DNA from: CAYSAQ01 sp964429235
Lineage (GTDB): Bacteria; Margulisbacteria; Riflemargulisbacteria; GWF2-35-9; DYQY01
Direction: 5' to 3'
Length of the DNA stretch: 32,088 nucleotides
Assembly (NCBI GenBank): GCA_964429235.1
Contig: CAYSAQ010000014.1
Span: 1 to 32,088, forward strand
Both the position numbers and the translations under genes were made by a program. Positions within the stretch are counted from its first letter, which is position 1, and every line of letters starts with the position of its first letter. Below the pieces are notes generated by a model. It was not told the origin of the DNA, did not search any database, and was given only the letters and a program-made list of their open reading frames with translations. Positions 1-7,694 of the stretch are shown piece by piece.

Positions 1-38
1 AATACCATACTAATAAAACAATTATTCAGGAGGGGTAA

Positions 39-1025
39 ATGGATATTGAAAAACTTAACGAAATGATTCAAAGCCAGTCAGTGCTTATAACGAACATACA
101 ACAAGAACTAAAAAAATCGATTATTGGTCAACATGAGATGATCAATAACATACTCATAACATTGATGTGCAAAGGACATGCATTACTAGAGGGAGTCCCT
201 GGACTAGCAAAAACAAAAACCATAACTTCTTTAGCTAATTGTATGAAGCTTGATTTTAAAAGAATCCAGTTTACACCAGACTTACTTCCTTCTGATATAA
301 CAGGCACAAAGATATATAACCAACAAAATAGCGAGTTTTCTACTAAAAAAGGCCCAGTATTTGCGAATATCGTACTTGCAGACGAAATCAATAGAGCTTC
401 AGCTAAGGTTCAAGCAGCTTTACTAGAATCTATGCAAGAAAAACAAGTTACAATTGGGGAAGAAACACATATGTTACCAGATCCATTCTTAGTACTTGCT
501 ACGCAAAACCCACTTGAACAAGAAGGCACGTATCCATTACCAGAAGCGCAGCTGGATAGATTCTTAATAAAAATATTAATAGACTACCCATCTAAAAAGG
601 AAGAATTAGATATTCTGAACTTATTAGAAAACAGTAATAACGAAAGCCCAATACAAGAGATCATCTCTCCAGAACAATTAAAGGAGATACAATCTATAAT
701 ACCTAGTGTTTATATTGACGAAAAACTGAAGAATTACATAATAGAGATAGTCTCGGCTAGCCGAAGCCCTGAAAATCATAATTTAAAGGACATAAAACAG
801 CTAATTAACTTTGGTGGATCACCAAGAGCATCAATTAATCTAATGAATACAGCCAAAGCCAATGCAGTATTACAAAAAAGAGGATATGTAATTCCTGATG
901 ATATCAAAACAATGGCAAAACCAGTTCTTAGACATAGAATAGGAATTAGCTATGAGGCAGAAGCAGAAGATATCACTTCTGACCAAATTATAGAAAAGAT
1001 TCTAAACGAAATAGACGTACCTTAA
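39..1025 (+). CDS. moxR: MoxR-family AAA+ ATPase, first gene of the Bat operon
   Basis: A 328-aa MoxR-type AAA+ ATPase, a family thought to act as a chaperone that remodels partner proteins together with vWA-domain proteins. Visible motifs are Walker A GVPGLAKT (residues 52-59), Walker B VLADEINR (112-119), sensor-1 ATQNP (154-158), the LDRF segment (172-175) and sensor-2 GGSPRA (259-264), followed by the small helical lid. There is no signal peptide or membrane segment, so it should be cytoplasmic. The ATG is preceded by a strong AGGAGGGG site at good distance. It is followed by DUF58 and vWA genes on the same strand with gaps or overlaps of a few bases, the standard moxR-bat arrangement. 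Its natural partners are therefore probably the vWA proteins encoded downstream. Length and motifs are complete. Confidence 0.96.
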   Translation: MDIEKLNEMIQSQSVLITNIQQELKKSIIGQHEMINNILITLMCKGHALLEGVPGLAKTKTITSLANCMKLDFKRIQFTPDLLPSDITGTKIYNQQNSEFSTKKGPVFANIVLADEINRASAKVQAALLESMQEKQVTIGEETHMLPDPFLVLATQNPLEQEGTYPLPEAQLDRFLIKILIDYPSKKEELDILNLLENSNNESPIQEIISPEQLKEIQSIIPSVYIDEKLKNYIIEIVSASRSPENHNLKDIKQLINFGGSPRASINLMNTAKANAVLQKRGYVIPDDIKTMAKPVLRHRIGISYEAEAEDITSDQIIEKILNEIDVP

Positions 1026-1047
1026 TAATCTTCATAAGGACTTGAAT

Positions 1048-1890
1048 ATGGAAATATCTGAACTTATAAAAAGAATTAAAAAAGTACAGCTGGTAAGCAA
1101 GAAGATTGTAAACACTATTTTCCTAGGAGGTTACCATAGCACCTTCAAAGGCCAAGGGTTAGAATTTAGTGAAGTTAGGCAATATGTATACGGAGATGAT
1201 ATCCGTATGATTGACTGGAATGTTACATCCAGAACTAATTCTCCACATATTAAACTTATGCAAGAGGAACGTGAACTAAATATATACATATTGATAGACA
1301 ATTGCTCTAGCATGCTTTTTGGTAGTAAACGCTCTAAAAAAGATTTAGCATTAGAACTAGCAGCGATATTTAGTTATTCCGCATCAATAAACAATGATAA
1401 GGTTGGCGCAATAATATTTAGCAAAAACAGCGAAGTAGTTATTCCACCAAAAAAAGGGAAGGGACAATCCTTCAAAATAATAAGAGCTGCAATTGATGCG
1501 AATAAGAATGTATACAATGATAGTTCAAGCTTAGACAAAGCAATTGAAGAAGTTCTTATACAGGCAAAGAAAAAAAGTATAATCATTCTAATAAGCGACT
1601 TTTTGAATGATGAATATCATAAAGGATTTAAAATTCTCAGCAGTAAACATCAGGTCATCCCAATATTAATAAAAGACGAAATAGAAGATATAAAACTAAA
1701 AGAGATTCCTACATATAAAGGACTATCAAATAAAACTAGCAACACAAAAAAAATGTTTACTTCAATCTCCGACGATTATAAACAAAAATATGAAGAGGCA
1801 AGCAAACTGTTTAAGCAATGCAACACCAAACCAATAATTCTTTTAAATAATGATAATTACTTTAAAACTATACAAGGATACTTCTCATGA
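1048..1890 (+). CDS. DUF58 domain protein (vWA-like) of the Bat operon
   Basis: A 280-aa DUF58 protein. The family signature is clear: an RQYVYGDDIRMIDWNVTSR stretch near residue 45, followed by a vWA-like fold. The metal-site motif is unusual. The usual DxSxS reads DNCSS here, so the first serine is cysteine. The reading frame is open from a TTG at 1042, but the AAGGA at 1036-1040 lies one base from that TTG and seven bases from the ATG at 1048, so I place the start at 1048. It has no obvious membrane segment and is probably cytoplasmic or membrane-associated through partners. It lies 22 bp after moxR and its TGA overlaps the next ATG (ATGA), so it is translationally coupled. Its role alongside MoxR and the vWA proteins is inferred from conserved context. 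Confidence 0.93.
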   Translation: MEISELIKRIKKVQLVSKKIVNTIFLGGYHSTFKGQGLEFSEVRQYVYGDDIRMIDWNVTSRTNSPHIKLMQEERELNIYILIDNCSSMLFGSKRSKKDLALELAAIFSYSASINNDKVGAIIFSKNSEVVIPPKKGKGQSFKIIRAAIDANKNVYNDSSSLDKAIEEVLIQAKKKSIIILISDFLNDEYHKGFKILSSKHQVIPILIKDEIEDIKLKEIPTYKGLSNKTSNTKKMFTSISDDYKQKYEEASKLFKQCNTKPIILLNNDNYFKTIQGYFS

Positions 1891-2768
1891 AAAAAATATC
1901 TATAGCTATACTATTACTAATAATATCTGGATTTGCATTTAGCATTGAAAAACTAGACAGTACTTTCAATGAAGAGGACTATTATCTTGGAGACAGAATA
2001 CAACAAACAATTGTATACAATAAATATATCACCAAAAACACAGCCAGAATCAATCCTAAATACCAAGATAATTCGCTTAAAATAATTAGCAAAAATATTG
2101 TTTATGAAAAAAACAAAACAATTATATCAATAGAATATACAAGTTTCGAACTAGGGGCAAAAAGTATTCCTAGAATAAATATTTCATATCCTGGCGGCAA
2201 ATTGTATACCCCTGCAAATAAGATAAAGATAATAAGTGCTTTTGAAAAAACAAGCAGTCGCAACTATATATCAACACTTAGACCGCAAAAGTCAATCAAA
2301 CTACACATACTCAGCTACTTCTTGCTCCTTACGGGATGTTTGGTCACAAGCATAGTATTGCTATATGCCTGGAGCTTACTAGCAAGCAACAAGAAACAAC
2401 AAGATAATGTAGAGGAATATATAGATCCATATACTCGTGCTATGGAAAAATTAAACAAAGTTACTGAGCCAACAAAAAAGAACTACTATACAATTAGCGA
2501 AATCATTAAGGAATATTTATCAAACTCACTAGGCATACAACTAAAAGAAAAAACAACAAATGAAATAAATAAAAACCTTAAGCAGGTATACATACTCAGC
2601 AAAGAATATAAAGCCAAAATAATGATTATCCTCGAGAAAATAGACCCATATAAGTATACGCAAGCAAGTAGTACGGTAAACGAGTTCAATGGGGTAATTT
2701 CAAACTCCAAGGAACTCTTATCAATCATAAATATAGCAATTACTAAGGATAAAGATAATGACAATTAA
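1887..2768 (+). CDS. Small BatD-like membrane protein (possible DUF4381-type position)
   Basis: A 293-aa protein with an N-terminal signal peptide (KK then a hydrophobic run ending near residue 20), a beta-rich extracytoplasmic part (about 21-135), one transmembrane helix (about 140-165) and a charged helical cytoplasmic tail of about 125 residues. The layout (export signal, beta domain, single anchor, tail containing an IKEYLSNSLGI-like segment) matches a short BatD-like or DUF4381-like protein. Many moxR operons place such a protein between the DUF58 and batA genes. I infer that role from position and topology; no catalytic motif is visible. It starts by ATGA overlap with the DUF58 gene and overlaps batA by 11 bp. 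Confidence 0.72.
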   Translation: MKKISIAILLLIISGFAFSIEKLDSTFNEEDYYLGDRIQQTIVYNKYITKNTARINPKYQDNSLKIISKNIVYEKNKTIISIEYTSFELGAKSIPRINISYPGGKLYTPANKIKIISAFEKTSSRNYISTLRPQKSIKLHILSYFLLLTGCLVTSIVLLYAWSLLASNKKQQDNVEEYIDPYTRAMEKLNKVTEPTKKNYYTISEIIKEYLSNSLGIQLKEKTTNEINKNLKQVYILSKEYKAKIMIILEKIDPYKYTQASSTVNEFNGVISNSKELLSIINIAITKDKDNDN

Positions 2769-3744
2769 TTACCCACTGTTATTACTACTTATACCTATAG
2801 CTTTAATTGTTATAATATTATCAACATATAGATGGACTGAGCTATTTATACCACAAGTAAACAAAGAAAAAAGAATAACAATAAATGCAATAAAATACAT
2901 ACCTGAAGCAATACTAGGCATCGCTATAACAATATTAATTATTGCAGCCGCACAACCAATACAAATAACAAAAGAAACAAATACAGACGTATACGGGGTA
3001 TCGATAATGCTTGTAATAGATATGTCAGAAAGCATGCTAGCCGAAGACTTCAAGCCAAAGAATAGATTCACAGCATCAATAGAGACTATTAAACAATTCA
3101 CCATGAAAAGGACAAACGACTTACTAGGGATAGTAGTGTTTGGAAGTGAAGCCTTCTTGGTATCTCCATTAACTAACAATAGTGCGTATGTAGTAAATAG
3201 ATTGTCAAATTTAGAAATAGGGCAGATATCAGGACAGACCGCTATTGGTGATGGCTTAATTACAGCATTAAACCATTTAGAAAAATCAAAAACAAAAAGT
3301 AAGGTAGTAATCCTTTTAACTGATGGAGAGAATAATGCAGGAGAAACAGATCCGATTACAGCTGCTCATTTGGCTAATGCACTAGACATTAAGGTATACA
3401 CAATTGGAATGGGCAAAAAGGGTGGAGCACCTATTCCATATAATCACCCAGTATACGGCAAGCAATACTATAAGAATCAGGATGGCAGCCTTTTTCTAAC
3501 CAAAATTGATGAAGATACTTTAACAAAGATATCAACTATAACAAACGGCTTATACTTCCGAGCAACTAACGAGAAACGACTAAGTCTAATATACAAAGAA
3601 ATAAATAAATTAGAAAAATCAAAGGTAATAGAGAAAGTAGCTATACATAAAGAAAGTAAACACAAAGCATATATAATTATTGGAGCTATTCTCTTAGGCC
3701 TATATGCCGTACTAAAACATATACTATGGAGAACTGCCCTATGA
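2758..3744 (+). CDS. batA: BatA-type vWA membrane protein
   Basis: A 328-aa vWA protein with two N-terminal membrane helices (about 5-22 and 48-66), a vWA domain (about 80-290) and a C-terminal helix (about 305-325). The metal-ion site is canonical: DMSES (D88, S90, S92), T161 in GQTAIGDG, and D189 in LLTDGENN. This is the usual BatA topology, with the vWA domain anchored beside the membrane. A GGA-containing site just before the overlap with the upstream gene supports the ATG at 2758. The last bases overlap the following batB gene. Ile codons are very often ATA here and throughout the bat operon. Bat proteins are linked to aerotolerance and envelope stress in Bacteroides and Leptospira work; the function in this organism is an inference. 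Confidence 0.93.
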   Translation: MTINYPLLLLLIPIALIVIILSTYRWTELFIPQVNKEKRITINAIKYIPEAILGIAITILIIAAAQPIQITKETNTDVYGVSIMLVIDMSESMLAEDFKPKNRFTASIETIKQFTMKRTNDLLGIVVFGSEAFLVSPLTNNSAYVVNRLSNLEIGQISGQTAIGDGLITALNHLEKSKTKSKVVILLTDGENNAGETDPITAAHLANALDIKVYTIGMGKKGGAPIPYNHPVYGKQYYKNQDGSLFLTKIDEDTLTKISTITNGLYFRATNEKRLSLIYKEINKLEKSKVIEKVAIHKESKHKAYIIIGAILLGLYAVLKHILWRTAL

Positions 3745-5324
3745 CTATAATACTCGGGATGGTTGTATTTATGTTAGTTACTATAAGTATACTAGTAGGA
3801 TACAAACATAAGCTATACACGATTAAGCAATTTTCAAAAAATCAACTTAAGTATATTTACCCAGTATCTATAAATAAATTTAGAACTAAATTAATACTAT
3901 TTATTATTGGGACTATACTAATTGCACTTAGCCTGCTAGACCCAATTGTATATCAGGAAATAAACGAAAAAACAAAAAAAGAAAACAACATCATTTTATG
4001 TCTAGATATATCTAAAAGCATGCTTGCTGAGGATATAAAACCAAACAGATTAGAGCGCTCAAAAAGAGAGCTATTAAGCTTCATAAATAAAACAAAAAGA
4101 AACATTGGGCTAATTGTGTATACATCTAAAGCTATAATACTAACCCCGATAACCAATGATCTATCAGCAATAGCAACAAACATACAAAACATTTCTACAG
4201 ATTATATTTCCGTTGGAGGAACAGACCTCACTGCTGCTTTGTTTACAGCACTAGAGGCAATTGGTAAACATAACAACACCGATATAATAATTATTTCTGA
4301 TGGGGAAACACATGGCTCTTCCTCCCAATCAATCATTAAGGAACTTAAAGCAAGAAAGATAAAAGTATACACAATAGGTATTGGCTCGGAAGCTGGAGTT
4401 CCTATACCTGAGTATATTACTGGAACAAAAACTGGACGATATATACAGGACAGCTCAGGAAATGCAGTAATTTCAAAACTAAACAAAGCACTACTTAATG
4501 AAATTAGCGAAAATACAGGCGGCAGATATCTACAAGTAAACAACAGTAACTTCATAGCTAGTAATTTAATTGCACTATTAGACAACACAAAACACAAAAA
4601 TGAAAAATCAAAAGAACTTAAGAAAATATATATATACAATTACTTTCTTATTCCAGGAATAATACTACTATTAATAACAACTGCACTTAGTATAAACATT
4701 CACCATATTCTTTTAATCACTATAATGTTTACAGTAAACAGTGGCTTCAGTAAACCATTCAACCTACCAGATTGGCTCTCTACAAATAAAGCTAACAAAG
4801 AAGTAACAAAACAAAATATCAAAGAAGCAAAAAACATATACATTCAAAATTTAAAAAAGGACCCTTTAAATGAAACGCTACATTATAATATGGGCAATGT
4901 TTATGCTATAGAGGGTAATCCTGAAAAAGCACAAGAAGAATGGAGTATAATAAAAAGTAAACAAACCCTAACAGATACATATTTCAATCAAGCATCACTG
5001 GCGTATACAATGAAGGACTACGAAACTACAATAGCAAAACTTATTGAAAGCTTGAAGCTGAACCCAAATAGCAATGATGCAAAAAAGAATTTAGAAATAG
5101 CATTATCAATGTTACAAAAACAAAAGCAGCAACAACAAAAGAAACAACAAGGGAAACAAGACCAAAAAGAAAAGGGCAAGGAAGAACAGACAAACAACAA
5201 AGCACAAGAAAAAAAGTATACAAAAGAAGAAGCAGAAGATATGCTCAAATGTCTAGACAAGAAGAAATATTTAGAACCTAAAGAGAATCAAAATGAGGAT
5301 AACAATGAAATCAAGAATTGGTAA
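3741..5324 (+). CDS. batB: BatB-BatC fusion: vWA domain plus TPR domain
   Basis: A 527-aa fusion protein. The N-terminal half is BatB: two membrane helices, then a vWA domain with a canonical metal site (DISKS at about residues 89-93, T161, D187), then a hydrophobic pair near 300-330. The C-terminal part (about 345-450) is a TPR domain like BatC: LHYNMGNVYAIEGNPEKA followed by a second repeat, YFNQASLAYTMKDYETTIA. It ends in a Gln/Lys/Glu-rich low-complexity tail (about 460-490). An ATG at 3726 is also in frame, but the ATG at 3741 forms an ATGA overlap with the batA stop and has GGAG nine bases upstream, so I choose 3741. The TPR part probably recruits partners, while the vWA domain is metal dependent. 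Confidence 0.93.
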   Translation: MTIILGMVVFMLVTISILVGYKHKLYTIKQFSKNQLKYIYPVSINKFRTKLILFIIGTILIALSLLDPIVYQEINEKTKKENNIILCLDISKSMLAEDIKPNRLERSKRELLSFINKTKRNIGLIVYTSKAIILTPITNDLSAIATNIQNISTDYISVGGTDLTAALFTALEAIGKHNNTDIIIISDGETHGSSSQSIIKELKARKIKVYTIGIGSEAGVPIPEYITGTKTGRYIQDSSGNAVISKLNKALLNEISENTGGRYLQVNNSNFIASNLIALLDNTKHKNEKSKELKKIYIYNYFLIPGIILLLITTALSINIHHILLITIMFTVNSGFSKPFNLPDWLSTNKANKEVTKQNIKEAKNIYIQNLKKDPLNETLHYNMGNVYAIEGNPEKAQEEWSIIKSKQTLTDTYFNQASLAYTMKDYETTIAKLIESLKLNPNSNDAKKNLEIALSMLQKQKQQQQKKQQGKQDQKEKGKEEQTNNKAQEKKYTKEEAEDMLKCLDKKKYLEPKENQNEDNNEIKNW

Positions 5325-6936
5325 ACACCTACTGCTTATTACTATCTTAATGTCTTATGCATTCTCTCTAAGCATAAGAAGCCAGATAGACAAAACAACA
5401 ACAACAATAGGCACACCTGTTACACTTAAGCTTATTGCTACCACTGAATCAAAAGGAAGTTTCCCAGCATTAAATATACCTCAACTGAAAGATTGGACAA
5501 TAAACGGAAAATCTGTCGCTACAAATACTAAAATAATAAATGGCAAGTATACATCTGAACATACCATTAACTATTCGCTGTATCCAAAGAAAGCAGGAAA
5601 GCTCACAATACCGAGTATACATTTTAAAATAAACGATAAGCCTTTTAACACAAACCAATTTATCGTAACTGTGACTAAAAGCACTGCAACAACAACGACA
5701 AAACAACTACCGGCTATATTCCACACAGCAACTACAAATAAAAAAGAATACTATACAAATGAACCTATTATATATACTAAAAAATTCTACACTAGCAAAA
5801 ACCTATACTCACTTACAGGTATACAAAACCCTGCCTTTCAGAATATTGAGCAATATCCATCTCTAGCTGAAGAACAAAAAAGATATACGGAACGTCTAAA
5901 CAATATCAATTATCAAGTAATAGAAATAAACTCTGCCCTTATTAGTAAGAGCGATGGTCAAGCCAACATCGGGAAAAGTAAAATTGGGTTCCTCTACAAT
6001 CCATTCACTAGACAAAAAAGGGTTGAATCAAATACAACATCTATTTCTATAAAGAAGCGAAATTTTCCTGAAACAACACCAATAGGATCGTTTTCAATAA
6101 TAGCCAATATTTCGACAAGCAATATAAGTGTAAACAATGGAATATACTTTGACTTAATAATTGAGGGTAACGGTAGCCTTAAGATATCAAGCACCCCTAA
6201 AATCAACTTGCCTAATGATATAGAAGTATATGACCCAGAGGTTAAACTTACAGAAACAATTGTAAACAGAAAAATCGTTAGCACAAAAAAATATACTTAT
6301 CTAATTATCCCAAGGGCTTCCGGTAAATATATTATACCAAAAATAGAATTCTCATACTTTTCACTCAAGAGTAAAAGATTAGAAAAAGTATACAGCAAAG
6401 AAAAAAGATTAACTGTTGCAAGCAATGGTGACAGTAACAAAAAAAGAATTAACACTTTTAACTCAGATAAAGACACAAAAAAAGATATATTATTTGTAAA
6501 AGATATTCATAATAATTATCAAATACAAAAACTAATCAATAATTATATAAAGCTATTAGCAATATCATTAATTGTAGGTTTAATTTTCAGCATACTAAAA
6601 CGTATACTAAAAAAAGAATCTGTAATTACAAAAAACAAATTAAAAATTATTAGAAAAAAAATAAACAAAGAAATTCAAAATAAGAATACAAGCATAGAGC
6701 AAAAAATATACAAAACAAATAAGCTACTATACTCATATTTTCATCATTACTTTAATACAAAAGAAAAAACACCTCATCCGGAAGATATTAAGCAATTAGC
6801 CAACACAAAGATACCAACACTATTCAATAACATAGAAAGTATTAAGTATTCTCAAAACAATGATAATGAGACGTTGCTTCAACTAATTGAAGAAATATTA
6901 AATGAACTAAATAAGCTTAAAGAGTCAAAACTATGA
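5305..6936 (+). CDS. batD: BatD-like exported membrane protein (BatD family)
   Basis: A 543-aa protein with a signal peptide (MKSRIGKHLLLITILMSYAF and onward), a long beta-rich extracytoplasmic region (about 25-400) that includes the segment YYTNEPIIYTKKFYTS, one membrane helix (about 415-434), and a basic helical cytoplasmic tail of about 105 residues. This is the BatD (oxygen tolerance family) layout. An in-frame ATG at 5293 exists, but GAGGA at 5295-5299 sits correctly only for the ATG at 5305, which also gives a cleaner signal peptide. The start lies inside the end of batB-batC (20-bp overlap) and the stop overlaps batE by ATGA, so it is translationally coupled on both sides. Sequence conservation is low in this family, so the call rests on topology and context. 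Confidence 0.88.
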   Translation: MKSRIGKHLLLITILMSYAFSLSIRSQIDKTTTTIGTPVTLKLIATTESKGSFPALNIPQLKDWTINGKSVATNTKIINGKYTSEHTINYSLYPKKAGKLTIPSIHFKINDKPFNTNQFIVTVTKSTATTTTKQLPAIFHTATTNKKEYYTNEPIIYTKKFYTSKNLYSLTGIQNPAFQNIEQYPSLAEEQKRYTERLNNINYQVIEINSALISKSDGQANIGKSKIGFLYNPFTRQKRVESNTTSISIKKRNFPETTPIGSFSIIANISTSNISVNNGIYFDLIIEGNGSLKISSTPKINLPNDIEVYDPEVKLTETIVNRKIVSTKKYTYLIIPRASGKYIIPKIEFSYFSLKSKRLEKVYSKEKRLTVASNGDSNKKRINTFNSDKDTKKDILFVKDIHNNYQIQKLINNYIKLLAISLIVGLIFSILKRILKKESVITKNKLKIIRKKINKEIQNKNTSIEQKIYKTNKLLYSYFHHYFNTKEKTPHPEDIKQLANTKIPTLFNNIESIKYSQNNDNETLLQLIEEILNELNKLKESKL

Positions 6937-7688
6937 AAAGAATTATAAGCACTATATTAATAATATTTATTTCATCTGCATTATTTTCTTCTCAAAATAT
7001 TTCTAAATTGTCGACTGATGCAAATAAAGCTTATTCCAATCTTAGATATAAAACAGCATTAACTAAATATACAAAAATTGAAAATGCGAATATTAAATCA
7101 AATGAACTTTATTATAATATCGGAAACTGCTATTACAGATTAGGTAATATTTTCAAATCAATTCTATATTATGAAAAAGCATTACTATATAATCCATTAG
7201 ATAAAGATACTCTTACAAATTTAAATATAGCCAGAGAAAAACTTCCTGATATTAAGGATGTTAATGAATCTTTTCATAAGAGAACAATTCGAAACATAAT
7301 AAACATATTGAGTCCATCGCAGGTAGTGCATATAAGCTTTATTTTAATGTTACTAATACTAGGAACTGTGTTCATCATTGGAAACTCAAAAATAGGGCGT
7401 AAAGACCTGTTTTTCATATTAGTCGCTATAACTCTTATAGAAATCTGTTTTATTTCCCTATATTCACAAAAGATCAGATACTTTTATAAGCCAAATAAAG
7501 CGCTTGTAGTTGCAGAAAGAATAGAGCTAAAGAGTGGTCCTAATAAAAAGCTTACAACACTAACAACATTACATAAGGGGAATAGTGTGATAGTAGAAAA
7601 AAATCATGAAGAATGGAGCTTCATAAATAACTCCCTAGGCCAATCAGGGTGGGCGCTTAATCGTAACCTAATCATAATCACCCCGTAA
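6933..7688 (+). CDS. batE: BatE-like protein: signal peptide, TPR, two membrane helices, SH3 domain
   Basis: A 251-aa protein closing the Bat operon. It has a signal peptide (about 1-20), TPR repeats (about 24-100, with LYYNIGNCYYRLGNIFKSI as a typical helix pair), two membrane helices (about 131-150 and 158-178) and a C-terminal bacterial SH3 domain (about 187-247, with LKSGPNKK and QSGWALNRNL). This is the BatE domain order. The start overlaps the batD stop (ATGA). The SH3 domain should lie outside the cytoplasm and could bind peptidoglycan or envelope protein; that is an inference. The gene converges on tex with only six bases between the two stop codons and no visible hairpin terminator. 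The last 55 bases or so of coding sequence recur in degraded form at 9885-9939. Confidence 0.9.
   Translation: MKRIISTILIIFISSALFSSQNISKLSTDANKAYSNLRYKTALTKYTKIENANIKSNELYYNIGNCYYRLGNIFKSILYYEKALLYNPLDKDTLTNLNIAREKLPDIKDVNESFHKRTIRNIINILSPSQVVHISFILMLLILGTVFIIGNSKIGRKDLFFILVAITLIEICFISLYSQKIRYFYKPNKALVVAERIELKSGPNKKLTTLTTLHKGNSVIVEKNHEEWSFINNSLGQSGWALNRNLIIITP
7617..7671 (+). repeat. Intact copy of a 55-bp direct repeat flanking tex (inside batE)
   Basis: This stretch encodes BatE residues from Ser229 to about Leu246. It aligns without gaps to 9885-9939 at 44 of 55 bases, starting with 14 identical bases (AGCTTCATAAATAA) and including AGGCCAAT and AGGGTGGG blocks. Both copies are in the same orientation and lie on either side of tex. 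Confidence 0.85.
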
Positions 7689-7694
7689 TATCGT

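Noticed and set aside
5018..5260. Cys/Phe-rich open frame on the - strand under batB-batC
   Set aside because: It is the antisense shadow of the Gln/Lys-rich tail, which reads as Cys/Phe/Leu on the other strand.
7689..7694. Intrinsic terminator between batE and tex
   Set aside because: Only six bases separate the stops and no stable hairpin with a T-run is visible on either strand.
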